This document shows, one piece after another, positions 11,501 to 23,288 of a stretch of DNA of 64,000 nucleotides. The notes below the pieces were generated by a model. The model did not search any database and was not told where the DNA came from. It saw nothing but the letters and a program-made list of their open reading frames with translations. The position numbers and the translations under genes are program-made. The stretch is from Branchiostoma belcheri (Eukaryota; Chordata; Leptocardii; Amphioxiformes; Branchiostomatidae). Within the stretch, counting starts at the first letter, position 1, and each line of letters starts with the position of its first letter. The DNA lies in the NCBI RefSeq assembly GCF_001625305.1, contig NW_017803843.1, forward strand, positions 2,882,839 through 2,946,838. The letters run 5' to 3'.

Positions 11501-14046
11501 CAAACATGAATGTCTGTGAATGGATCAAAGCATGTAATTCGCACCAGTTGCAGCTGCACAAAAGTTCAAATCTGGCCTCTCAAACAATAGTATGCCTATT
11601 GTTACACAGAAATATAGCTAACTTGTTGTGAAAAGAGTATCATTTTCAATAAAAGTGATTTATAAACATAACTTTCACATCCTCAACTGAGGAGGAGCAT
11701 AATTCTTTTTCAAGTAGCTACAAGTGCAGCATTCAACAACATTAATACAGATGAAAATTTGTGGGGTACAGAGGTTACAACATTTTGATACAGTTCCAAA
11801 ACCTCTGTACAACTTCAGATGAAGTTAGTAACTTTCAGAGATTTGGTGCAGGAGTTTGGTATATATGGAAGTCTGGCACAGGTGTGGCGCTTCCAGGCTG
11901 TCACAGTATTGATGGTTTCCCATCCACAGTCTGGGGAGGCTGGGGGTTAAAAGGGGTCAAGACAAGCTGTCTTCAGCAGCTGGAAACTAAACACACACTT
12001 GTCAGGACAGTCAGGCACTCCTGCAGGTGGCACCACAGAAACCTGCATTGAAATATAGTGCCAAATGTAAGGGATGACATCTGGGGAGAAACATAGCTGC
12101 AACTGGTGACCTCTTGGGCCCAGGAGATTTACTTGGAGGAGAGGGATTGTTATTAGTCATACCCTGGGTGGTGAAATCGGATGTGATCTCTGTTATATTG
12201 TAGTCTCACTCAACTTCTCATCCTCTGTTCCCTGCCATCTCTCAAGATGGAAGGATGCCTTCGACTCTTCTCTGCCAGCATGCCACAGACTGCATCATGT
12301 TTGTTTGACAGGAGTATGGAAGGATGAAATAAAGACTATATCGAGGCTATTTCCAACAAAAGTGAGGATGGCAAAAAAAGATGAAACACAGGTGAATGAG
12401 TCACTGGCCATTTAAATCACTAACACACACACACACACAAAGTGAGCCTCTATAGCCCAAAACTGTGTCTTTCTAATCTATCACTTTGAATATCCTTGGC
12501 CACAAATGACTGCCATTGGTAACAAAAGGGATCCTCAGTAGGCTAAAGGTTCTTCAGATAAACCCAACCCTGCTGAGTTTTCCAAACATCTTATCAGCAT
12601 GCCCTTAGATTCAAACATCCCTGCCAAAATCTTGACATCTTAATTATGAAACGTACCAAAAATTTGACATCTTATTCATAGCCTATATATATAAAATACA
12701 TAAATTGCAGATAAAGAGGAGCTCAAACAATTCCAGAGGAAGCAACTGTTGATGACTGGCTTTATACTGAACATCTGGCTGCAACACACTGACTCTGTAG
12801 TAAGATAACCCACATCTCCTAAACAGTTGTTACATGTTCACTCTCTGTTGCAGCTCAACCATGTAATTCTACAGGAAGGTTCACTGCTTCTGCCAGGAAA
12901 ATAAACAATCAATCTTCCTGTGGCTGAGCAAGTGGAAAACATCCAAGTCCAAGGTCTGTCATCATCCCCCCTCCATAGGGTGACCTAGGTCATGGCCTAA
13001 GGGGGGTCACTGCCTGGGGGGAGGGGGTGCTGGTGGCCATGCCTTAACTGTCAACTTCTTCTCTCTGTCACCTTCTTAAAGGGGCAAGTGGTGATCAATC
13101 ACTGGCTTAGTGTTGAGGGGAGAAAACCATACTGAGGCCTTGGCTTGGAGTTAAGTACCTGCAGACTGTGTAAGCAGAGGAGAGCATTTAGGTTTGCAGG
13201 AATTATTGTATTACTACTGCAGAAAGGATTAGAGGACTAAGGAGGGGTGTGGGGAAGGTGAAACTGATAAAAAGAAGAGTATAACCTCTAAGAGAATTGG
13301 TACCCAAATGTCTACTCTACAGCATCGCTTCCTTGTTTCTACCACCCTGAACCATCATCTGAGTGGATAGGAAAAAAGGTCCCCTTGAAGAGAAAAGAAT
13401 GAAGTTTGATGGGAAGAGCAGACAGATGAGAATGGTTAATGTTTGCTTCACCCTTACTTTAAGTCCTTCTGGGATTTCCAGGAAAAGAAGGTGACATCAG
13501 GCCATGAAAAGTGGCAGCAGAGTAGGAGGAGAAGACCTTGTAAGTGGTTAATGTTGTTTTCACCCTTCAAGTCCCAATGGAATTTTCAGGAAAACAAGGA
13601 GACATGACCAAATGAGGTTTTTTTTTATCACATCAACCAGCATGACTTTATCATGAATGGTTAAAATGGGCCTAGGTCTGTCAGACATCCCAGCCCAGGA
13701 CAGTCTGGAGTCCCTGGCCCCTTTTGCCTGGAGAACTACAGGATGGTCAGCTGTTGGCTGGTCACAGTGAGAGTCTCCATCTGACCAGCAGCGAGACAGA
13801 CGGGAGGGACGTCATGGCTACAAAAACCCCATAATGTGGAATTAGACAGAGCAAATCAAGTCTGACCGCTAGTCTGACAATAATACAGTAGGGAGGATTG
13901 GCAAGGCTATTTAACTACTAGTATTTAACTCCGGTCCATTATATAGTGACTTTGACAACCTCTGGAGGATCTCATTCAAAATTTTCAATGAAACAATTAC
14001 GGGTAGGTTTCACTTCCAAATGGCTACATCTCAGAATCCATGTTCA

Positions 14047-14102
14047 CGGCCATAGAGGGTCCAGCTTGCCTTCCGGCAGGCAAGCTGGACCCTCTATGGC
14101 CG
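14047..14102. repeat. Perfect 25-bp inverted repeat with 6-nt loop
   Basis: Positions 14047-14071 are the exact reverse complement of 14078-14102, separated by TCCGGC. The arm contains GGCCATAGAGGGTCCAGC. The RNA from either strand would fold into an uninterrupted 25-bp hairpin. A perfect arm suggests a recent inverted duplication, a transposon relic or, less likely, a small-RNA precursor, since animal miRNA precursors usually have mismatches and longer arms. Confidence 0.85.
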
Positions 14103-16264
14103 GCCAACTCCTCTGGCCAATGATGTTCCCCTTACTGGCCTTAGCTGATTTTCTACTATTTATGCAGCCTGCAAAGGAGTCTGGTGGAGACTAGGGCTGT
14201 CCCCATTTCAAACTATTGGTAGGTACAACTTAGTGCTGACAGGAATTTCATATGTCTTTTTTTTACTGATTTTGATGCTTGGAATTCTGTCTTTCTGAGT
14301 TCAACAAGACCAAGAAGTAGATTTTACAAGCATGAAACCTGTGGTGTGTTGCAGCTGTGCATACAGACCTGTGTTCAGTCCCGTGTGTTGGTATGTTGGT
14401 GGTTTGGGAAACTGTTCCGCTGTGTTTAACCAGTGGTGAACTGTGGTTTGGAAGTGGAGCGATGATGTGGTGCGGAGGAGTGGCATGATGTGGGACCATA
14501 CAGTCTGGGGGGAATGTCGTCAGGCCTCATCAGGGATTCAATTAAAGGTTCTTGGACATTTTGGTTGCAATAAAAACTACTAAATACACCTGAACATGGA
14601 ATGAAATTAAAGACAATACCCTATCTTGAGACTGGGCGAGCCAAAAAAAATTCTGGCAGCCAATCAACTTGTCACAGTTCTCTGCTTTGTGTTGGCAACA
14701 TGACAGGTGACTGCAACATATTGGCAAACCTACAACTGCAACAAGTGATTACTAGTAGGTGCTTTGATACACTTCACCACAGTTGGCACTCCTGGCACTG
14801 CCTCAAGTTTGAACTTTGTCACAACTGTCACCTCAAAACACATTTAATCACTGTGTTAGCAGTTCATTTATAGAGAACATTTTGGGAATAAATTATTTAT
14901 GGGAAGAATAAGTTTGTCATTAAATACAAATTTACAGGCAGATACTGGACACAACTCAATAAACTTGGGACCTAAACAAGCCTGTAACCTTACATTTGAC
15001 CTTGGAGCACCTATTTGGCAGAGATCCAGCATGAAGGATAATTAATGTTGACCTTGATGGAGTGAATGTTGACCTTGATGGACATATATAGCATTATCAA
15101 AATGTAACATGTGGTAAGACAGTCCAGATGGTGGCTGAAATTTGAATATGAATTCTGTGTGTTGTCCTTGGGCCACACTGCTATCAAAACAAGTTGACTC
15201 TTACATGTGCTTGAAATATCCAGAAACAAGTGCAACTGAATAATCTGAGATGTTGGCAGAATGGACTGTGCCTTTGATGTAATACAGTATAGTGCATGGC
15301 ACTTCAACAAAATGTCTCGCTTGAGGTAGAATTTGTGTATAATGAATGACCAATGACATTATATAGAAATTACGTAACACATGGCTGATTCCAGGGCGAG
15401 CTCTCTGTGGTTGAACCCTGCACCGGTGACACCTCACCTGACTGTACTTCTTTATCCCTCTCAAGATAATAGATGATATCAATTATTTGTTTACATATTG
15501 CAAGGATATTACCGGTTTGTTTACTTTGTTCAATAACTATCTGATAAGCTCACCTATACACAACCCTGCTCTGTTTTTTTGTGTGTTATAGGTGCCACCT
15601 GTCAATCACTCTGATAACAATCAATCACAACTCTTCTGAGAAGCCACAATAGAAGAGTTAAGGACCCTACTTCTGAGGCCATAGCAATTAAATTCCATGG
15701 TTGACATCTACTCACACCAACATTTTTACCTGATTTTGAAAAAAAATCCTCTCTGGCGAGACTGTACTCGTACACATGACACTAGTAGTCGTGTGTGTAT
15801 TTGTAGGAGTTCAAATAGTTTGGTAGTTGTAGACTCTATGATCTTCAGCAAGTTTGGGCCTTTCTTATCTTCAAGATAAATAAAATGTGCTTCCACCACC
15901 AATGATAGACAGTTAAAAAAAGGGCACAGTAAATGTTTGATGATGGTTAGAACGACTTATAATATAGGAACTTCAACCCAATCCTGGCATCGACATGTGG
16001 TTGTAGGAGTTGCGGTGCAGGGCCAACCCAGATGCACCTGCTTGTACAATATACCAACCAGTCTTCCCACAAACAAGCAGCTGGCTTTCCCCGCTGGTAA
16101 GCGGTCCGGAAAACCGTCACATGCTCTCGTGCACAATGTCAAGTGCAAGGGACGTGCCCCAGGCTAAGGATGGAGTCATTAGGCTGTAACTTTCCCCCTG
16201 CTGCCAGACAGGATTATGGAGAGCACCGGAGACAGGACCAGGCTGTCCACACCACTCCCACTAA
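14103..16264. other. Non-coding stretch
   Basis: No supportable gene. There is a 20-bp direct duplication at about 15046-15085 (GTTGACCTTGATGGA twice), whose TTGACCTTG core resembles an orphan nuclear-receptor half-site. Open frames on both strands are under 100 codons and unrecognised. Confidence 0.4.
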
Positions 16265-16585
16265 GGCCACACCAATTTGGTTTCTTGGCTCTTGAATTTT
16301 TGCAACAAATCAATGAAGTGGCTGGGCAAAAAAATATAACTACTAGTAAATAAAAACAGGCACAGGCATCTTGTGATAGCCCCAGATGATGTTAATGCAA
16401 TTGATCAATAAAATGATAAAGGGCAAAACTGTAACAACACTACAAAGACAAGGACTTTATTGGTGCCAAAAAATAGCATTTCAGTATTGGTTCAGAACTT
16501 GAATGGTACGTGTTTGGTATTTTTTTGCAAACCAGAAAAATGATGCGTGTGAATCTGAGTACCAACAAATTAAATTGGTGAAGAC
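16265..16585. mobile_element. Harbinger-like MITE, copy with TAA duplication
   Basis: The left end is GGCCACACCAATTTGGTTTC and the right end is a decayed match, the reverse complement of a GTCTTCACCAATTTAATTTG end. TAA lies outside both ends (16262-16264 and 16586-16588). The interior includes a GGCAAAAAAATA-like A-rich block and CAGGCACAGGCATC, similar to copy 1 at 330-693. Length is about 321 bp. Confidence 0.65.
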
Positions 16586-17260
16586 TAAGGCTCCCTGTCC
16601 AGGCCGTTTCCTCAGGAGGTCACTAAAAAGACTTAAGACCTGCTAATGCCTTGTTCGTACTCCTCAAGGACCATGTTTGACAAGCAGGAAGCACTTTTAT
16701 GTGGTGTGTGTATATTGTGTAGTTCTCTAAGTGTGACATTTTCATGGGGCTACATGTATGTCCCCGGTTTTAGGATTCCCTTAATGCTTTCCACCTTTGA
16801 AACAAAGTCAAAATTACCATGCAAAGCCTACAGTACCTACAGACAAAAAATGTCTTTATCATATAAACATCTAATAACAGCTTTCACAGCTATCAGTTAT
16901 TGTCCAAAGCAAACTAACTACCAGACAACAAACCAAACAACCAACTGTTACAAACAAACTAACAAAATGAACAAACACTGATAAAAGATTTGTCTGAGCA
17001 TCATTAATATTGGCAGAGGAAAACAAAATGATTTCAGAACACACCCAAGCCAAGATAAGGTTAGGTCAGCTTAGAGGCAAACGCACATGTTGGGGGAGAA
17101 TGGATGCCAGACAGCAGAAAAAAGGCCTACACTGGCCAGCTCAATCTGATCCTTAGTTCAGGATCTACCTCAAGGGAGGCTGTAGTAAAATTTCCTTGGT
17201 GGTATTATGTATGTTGGCCAGGGAGCTTAAGAGCTCACCTGTGTGGGCCCAGGAAACAGT

Positions 17261-17300
17261 CTGGCATCCAGACTAACATCTGGCATCCAGACTAACATGA
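17261..17300. repeat. 20-bp direct duplication
   Basis: CTGGCATCCAGACTAACAT occurs twice in immediate succession. This is a simple tandem duplication with no function apparent. Confidence 0.7.
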
Positions 17301-17606
17301 GAGGACTTGTTGCATGCATGAACACCTGCACTGCTTGTTCCAAGTTAGAGCATGTTTACCTTAAGCTTGTCGGGGTGAGAGCAATGTTTTATTTAGAATT
17401 GCCTTCTCACCGCCAGGCTCTGTTGTCCCACTGTTGCCAGATAAGTTATTAAGAATAATGAACTTATCTACTTCTGCCGCTCCCTTGTCAACCTTATCAG
17501 ACTGGGTTTTAAACAGGTAGCAACCTGAAGTTGAAGTCAACATATATATCTTTGTCTGTCAAACTGGAGACATGTTTGTGAAAAGGACAAGTCCCAACAT
17601 GTGTAA

Positions 17607-17674
17607 GGCCATACCAGTTCATTTTCTTGGCTGTTGGACATTTGAAGTTCAATTTTGAAGATGAATAAATTGTC
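17607..17674. mobile_element. MITE left end (Harbinger-like), fragment
   Basis: TAA precedes GGCCATACCAGTTCATTTTC, matching the left terminus of the Harbinger-like family. No clear right end was found. The piggyBac-like element at 17679 follows directly, so this copy may have been split by that insertion or truncated. Confidence 0.4.
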
Positions 17675-17678
17675 TTAA

Positions 17679-17915
17679 CCCTTGTCCTGCTGGCAATTTT
17701 TACACAATATTTTCAAATAATTTCATGTCTTAATCAGGTTAAAGACCCTTGATTTTTTTTGCCCTGCGGCGGCGTAGTTACTTCCGCATTCGTTGCGTTT
17801 CGCTGCGGTGTGATGCGTTGCACGAGAAACATCCCCAAATCGCACATATACAGGGCACTATATAGATGGTACTGTATGTACAACCCATATATATATGGGC
17901 CCCGCAGGACAAGGG
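17679..17915. mobile_element. piggyBac-like MITE
   Basis: The ends are CCCTTGTCCTGC and its reverse complement GCAGGACAAGGG, each flanked by TTAA (17675-17678 and 17916-17919). TTAA target duplication with TIRs starting CCCT is the piggyBac signature. The 237-bp interior is unusually CpG-rich (around 17761-17830, GCGGCGGCG and CTGCGG motifs) and has no transposase. Related CCCTT...CCTGCTG motifs recur at 36215-36259 and 42238-42320. Confidence 0.75.
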
Positions 17916-19064
17916 TTAAGACGAAAACTTGAATCTGACTTCTTGTATTAAATCTCTGAAACTATGGGCATCATCTAGAGTACACAATTTCCACTATCAT
18001 ATTGATAGTACATGTATTTTGAGATTTTTTAAATCCAAGAACCAAGAATTGTTGAGTCCTAACAGAGCAGTTTGTAGCCAGGTAAACAGTAGTAAACAAG
18101 GAATCTACATGTAATTTGGATACATGTGTGCGTGCAAGACAGGTTTTCAATCATGATGGAACCCCAGCTACAAGATCAAATATGCCTTTTCAAAGGAAAT
18201 GAAGTGTTTATACTTCAGCGGCAATTGATATTTGATATCCGTTTGTCTAGACACAGTATTCCCGACAATGATGCCTCAAGCTGGCGCATCTACGTGTACA
18301 TGTACCTCCATGTGGGGAAATTAATGAGATTGCACTCTTGCATTACTTAGGAGGCCAAACAAACTCTATTCTATGAACATCCCCCAGCAACCAAAGTCTG
18401 GTGAAGGATGAGAAAAAATTTTCAAAAATGAGGAAAAAAAGATTGGAAAAAGGCATGCCATTGTAATGAAAAGTGCTTGCCATTGTAATGAAAAAAGAGG
18501 TTATTGCAATAACTTGGAAATAGAGTGGAGCAACAATATATTCATAGCATTTTGACCTCAACACCAATGTGCATTCTTTCTTGGAAACCCTTGCATCTAC
18601 TCCTGCAAAAGGTCTGCATGTATTTCCTGCAACCAGGTTATTTAGACAATATGTGGTATGAATAACCATTTGTAGATATAATAACAATACGCAAAAACAG
18701 TGTTTGCATAAACATCTCTGTAGACAGGAAACAAGCCATCTGTCTCTCTGTATGTATGCCTCTGAGGCACAGACGACAATGTAAAGTTATCTACCTGTTG
18801 ACATTACAGTCTCACTTTAATAAAAATGTGTCTACAGAAAACAGAAGGTGGGAGACTCGACTACTGCAGACTAAAGGTCGATCGAGATTCCATTCTGTGA
18901 TAATTCTTTGATGGCATCAGAAGGAATCACAATAGGGTCTTACCTCTTAGGCCTGTCTGTCAGCATTAGGCCATAGCAATTCTAGTCACTGATACATCAC
19001 AGTGTATCCTGCGCCAAAGTTACAGGTTTTGTTAGAAATCTAGTAACAGGCTTCACGAATTACA

Positions 19065-19580
19065 TTAACATATTAACTTGCCCCCCGAAAGAGTTTTTGA
19101 GTCTGTTTTGGACCCACCAAACCTGGCAATGAACCCAGAGACATGGTCCTTTAGGAATATGCGAAAAACGTACAAGAAATAAATTTTTCCATCCTCATCT
19201 TGCTCGATAAGTAGTCTGTCGCTGTAACTTGTATTTCTCTGCTTTTTAGTTATAATGTCACACAGACGTTTTTTAAACACCTGCACAAAGAGAATCCCCT
19301 AACATGGCACGTGCCTGCAGTTATCACATAATAAGAACGCTCAATACAAAACTGGCAACTGTAGACTACCTTCACAATACTGACTGGTGTTTTTGACTGG
19401 AATAAGAAAAACATCTATCAGAGAAATATATATTTTTGGCTGCTCTTTTCCTAATAAGAGAGTGACTACTGTGTCCAACGAATCCATAAGTTCTGCTAGT
19501 GATGAAATCTCACCAACTTGAGCATTGATGTAAGACTTGCGGTTGAGTAAGCAGGAAAGTTGAGGGTCTGCCAGTGACAT
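19065..19580 (-). CDS. Unrecognised putative coding segments (two exons?)
   Basis: Two open segments look protein-like. Segment one starts with ATG at 19580, has A at -3, reads MSLADPQLSCLLNRKSY onward and is open to 19341, with a possible donor (GAAG/GTAGTC) near 19369. Segment two follows a good acceptor (TTTGTGCAG) at 19286 and runs to a stop at 19065, with runs such as KIYFLYVFRIFLKDHVSGF. The simple donor leaves phase 1 whereas the acceptor needs phase 0, so joining them directly does not work. An extra exon, another donor or chance openness are all possible. I do not recognise a family. Confidence 0.25.
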
Positions 19581-19967
19581 TGTGTGACATGATTCAGAAA
19601 GTCTGCTGTTACAAAATCAGCAACTCAACCTGTGGTTGTCAGAATCCTTGAGGTGTGAACTGAATACCTGATAAAACTTCCAAGTGGTGTAACATTCCAC
19701 TTTACTATATATACATGGGGCTGGTACAATATGTGCAAGCTATGTTCAGTTTTTGGCCACCAGAACTATAATTCCATTAGACAATAGACCAGATAGTGAG
19801 GGTGCGTGAGTATTTGAGGACTTTAATAGGCACAATGGACTGGACCCAAGTTCCTGTCACTCCACAGTCGTCATTACTCAGCTTATCTTAGGAAATAACA
19901 CACAGCCACTTAGTCTCCTGTTTAACTTCTTGGATTTATGGGAACTCTCATGTTGGTTTTCTCTTTA

Positions 19968-20233
19968 GGCCACACTACGGATGATGGCACCCAGGCTACC
20001 AAAGCTCCACAGAACTCAAAAACTCAGTAACGTTACATAACCAACTTATAAATGCCACAAAAGGCCAGCATGTGCCGGCTTGTTGTAAAAGTCTCTATGT
20101 ACTACCGCAAACTCAGAATGCCAGCTTTGTATTCCTATGGCTTATAGTAGCATTTTTTTTTTCTGGTTGGATTTTTTTATTTGCCCACGCACACTACCGG
20201 TAGTGTGGGGGTCTTCAGAGGATCACTGTGGCC
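19968..20233. mobile_element. Harbinger-like MITE, copy with TTA duplication
   Basis: Left end GGCCACACTACGGATG; right end, read on the minus strand, GGCCACAGTGATCC. TTA flanks both sides (19965-19967 and 20234-20236). Inside is a short palindrome, CACTACCGGTAGTG, near 20189. No coding capacity. Confidence 0.65.
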
Positions 20234-20289
20234 TTAGTTTGCCAAGAAATGTAGATGGAAGATCTACTAACTACAAACTAGTGTGGCAT

Positions 20290-20400
20290 CAGTCACACAG
20301 GTGAGAGGTAGGGAGGTGATCTTGTGTTTAGGGTTATTGACTCAGAATCTAAAGGTTCTGGGTTGAATCCCTAAAACCTAAGAATCTTCCCTCCAAACAA
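20290..20400 (+). repeat. Possible tRNA-derived SINE remnant
   Basis: The sequence GTGTTTAGGGTTATTGACTC followed by GGTTCTGGGTTGAATCCC resembles a decayed tRNA A-box/anticodon-arm region and a Pol III B box in the right order and spacing. The arms do not pair well enough for a functional tRNA. Probably the head of an old tRNA-derived SINE. Confidence 0.35.
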
Positions 20401-21395
20401 CATTTGCTGCTTGGAGACTGGAGAGCAATCGTATTCTCCAAAAGTTCCTTCATCTTTACATGTACTGAAAATAACAGACCTTGACCTTTCCCTCAGGTGA
20501 TCCAGTCACCTGTTGTGTTATATGTTTATTTTTTGCCTTGTTCCTGTTTTGCCTGATGTAGACTGTTTCTGGTTTGTCTCCTCGCTAAGATTATTGGGAC
20601 AAGCTTTGGTGAGGATCAATATGTGACAATTCTCACAACGCAAAAGTAGGTAAATATACAAAAGACTGCTTTGTTATTAGAAAAGATACTGGAATCCACA
20701 ACTAGCCCCACCTCATAGTTAAAAAGACATAATTACAGATTTACTTATGTTAGTTAGCCCTAAGTAAGAAGTAAGATTCATTTTGTAATACAGCACACAT
20801 TTCTTAGTTTTGTACTTTTGTAGCTAACGTTAGCTGACCTTATAAAATTTGCTGTACTTTTTGTTGATCAATAAAGCTTCTCATGTTTTGTCATTAGGAA
20901 CACTGTGACACATATATGTAGTTGTGTACTGTGTCAGGGGAAGAACCAGGTCAAGTGTTTACCTGCGTCACACTTATGTACAGAACAATGGACCTGAATG
21001 AGAACATACTACATGTCAGCTGTGATTGACAGGAGGACCACACAACGTTTTCCTGCGAGAGGGCTGAGAACAATGCCTCCTGCCCAGCTACATTCACCCT
21101 GCAAACAATGCATGGCAGACACCTGAGAAACGGGAGTTTCTCCCCGTGAATACTGTACTCCGACTCGTGACACCCTTCTCTATTGTTTGGTCAAACAACC
21201 CAAAACGGTATTGTCCTAGGTTCTGAAAGACTTGAGTCATGTTCATGAACACAATAGGCATCTCCAGTGTCTTATTTGACAACATAAACATTGTTTAAGT
21301 AATTTTCCTGATGACATTACAGCAGGCTTGTCTCCCAGCAACCGGACACTCCAGGTGTACATACTACATACACAGCTTACATGTATACCTGGTTA

Positions 21396-21647
21396 GGCCA
21401 CATAAATTCCATTTGTTGGTTCTCGGATTTAAAAAAAACACAACAAAATCTTTAATTGAAAAATCAACATGAAACCAGAATATGAAGGGAAAGTCTGTAC
21501 CTTGGTACACATAGCTAAAGGGAGTGAGTAGAGTCAGACTCCCAGGCCCCTAAAAATATCATGTATATTTACATTGACCTACATGTATTGCTACACTTTT
21601 ACCAAGAGCTAGATGGCCAAGAGCTATGGAAGTAATTTGTTTTGGCC
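21396..21647. mobile_element. Harbinger-like MITE, copy with TTA duplication
   Basis: The left end GGCCACATAAATTCCATTTG and the reverse complement of the right end, GGCCAAAACAAATTACTTCC, form imperfect TIRs. TTA flanks both (21393-21395 and 21648-21650). The interior shares AACATGAAACCAG and GGGAAAGTCTGTACCTTGG with other copies (847 and 48461), defining a common internal sequence. Length 252 bp. Confidence 0.7.
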
Positions 21648-23091
21648 TTAAGTACCCTTTCAGGGGAAGATCAGGAGAACAGGACAGGTATCCAGGGGAG
21701 ACATGGGGTGAGATGGTTATCAGGACAGGGTGAGTGACAGACAGTGGCAGTAATCATGTTTTGAGAAGTTTACCCCTGAGTGTAAGAAAAGCTTGGCTCA
21801 GTCAAGAGGTGGCAGGAAGCTGTTCCAGAGTAAACTGTTCATCAGGAGTTTGTGGTGATTAACACTGGCAGACTAAACAGGAGTAGTTCATGGAGCAGTC
21901 TCCTGTTGGTGCCAGCTGTAGAGCAGACTGGCTCCACGACTTCTCTAGACCTGTCTCCAAACCCTCCTCTCTGTCCTGGCCACAGAGATAACCTGTCCAG
22001 ACTGGTCTAGCCTTGCACTTCACCTGCCTGGTGTGACAAGGACCAGCGACATGTGTGCCCTTTCCAGCCTAATCTACCATATAGATCATCAGACTTAAGT
22101 CTTAAACAAATGAAAGAGAAAAACAGAGAATCATCTGTAGCAGCCAAATATTATAGTAGTGTTATTATGTTGCTGGTAAAATCATGAATGAACAAGGTCT
22201 CTTTGATCTGGAATTGGTTCAGGTCCCTAACAAACAAGTTTTGGATTTGACACATAAGGTCTCTTACTGTCTTAGGATTTAGGTACAAAATACATGTACT
22301 TACAATATTCTGTTCTTGTTGATATTGAACTTGGAATCCACTTCCTAAAGTTTTCAAAATGTTATGAGTTTCTTCATGTAGGTTCCCCCAGGCTTTGACA
22401 CACCTGGAGGCTTCCCTACACCTGTACCGCTGTTTCAGAACTCTTCATAACAGCTTGTTGAAACACAGAGCTCAGAAGCCATAGATTAACAGTCCACAGG
22501 CAATTATGGCTGGCTCAGGCAATCAAGGGCCCATAGCTCCACAGGATTACACCAAATATTCTACCTCCGGACAGTTGCCTGGCATCTGCTGGGCAGGGAT
22601 AAGCGGTGAACACAATACAATCAACCTGAACAATCTGCTATTGATCGGCTGTGATTATTGCTGCAGAACATGCAAATCAAGCACCTGTGGGCTGGTTGTT
22701 GAACTTCAACATAGGGGTTGGCCCCAGAGCTGTTCTTAGCAAGCTGGGAGGGTGAGCTGGGAGATTTATATGGGATTGGAAATGATCCAGACGTTACAAT
22801 CATGTCTTACGACCTGGCTGAATTGCAGCTGACTTGGTCGGCAGATGGCAGGACTAAATGAACTTGGCCTTCTGGCTTCCCCGGAAATGTGTCTGCCAAT
22901 GCCAGCTATGTGTTTTGATGTGAACTTGTCAAACCTGGATATTTTCTCTGCCACCCGTGCTGCTGGTAGTGTTGACAGCATCAATGTGAAAATTCTGGTT
23001 TTGGAAACAAGTGAAAACAACTGTGGTTATGTTCACACACAAGTCTACTGGAAAATACTGGCTTTGGCAACAATATAAACAATTTTGATTG

Positions 23092-23285
23092 GGCCACCCA
23101 AATTCAGTTTTTTTTTAATGTACGAAAATACTAGTAATACTGAACTAGCAGGTCAACATGAAAACAAGTTTCAGGGATTGAATACAATCTGATGCAGGTT
23201 TTCCTCCCTGTCCTGTTTTCATCTTGGCCTCTTGCATCTGTTACTTCACATTGTCTGAAAACCAAGGAAATATGTTGGTGTGGCC
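23092..23285. mobile_element. Harbinger-like MITE, short copy
   Basis: Left end GGCCACCCAAATTCAG; right end, minus strand, GGCCACACCAACATATTTCC. The right flank is TTA (23286-23288) and the left flank is TTG, suggesting a mutated duplication. The interior contains GGTCAACATGAAAACAAG as in other copies. Length about 194 bp. Confidence 0.6.
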
Positions 23286-23288
23286 TTA

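Larger units (their letters stand above)
3959..14046. other. Gene-free 10-kb stretch with small local repeats
   Basis: No gene could be supported on either strand. The longest open frame (minus, 8699-9127, 142 codons) has no recognisable domain. Local repeats are listed separately (4443-4560, 6885-7080, 8105-8530). A (CA)n microsatellite lies near 12423-12440, and about 13430-13520 is loosely duplicated at 13545-13620 (a CACCCTT...AAGTCC...CAGGAAAA...GACAT pattern). It could be intergenic or a long intron of a gene outside the window. Confidence 0.4.

Noticed and set aside
13946..14194. 82-codon plus-strand frame over the hairpin
   Set aside because: Its apparent coding potential is created by the inverted repeat; no family features.
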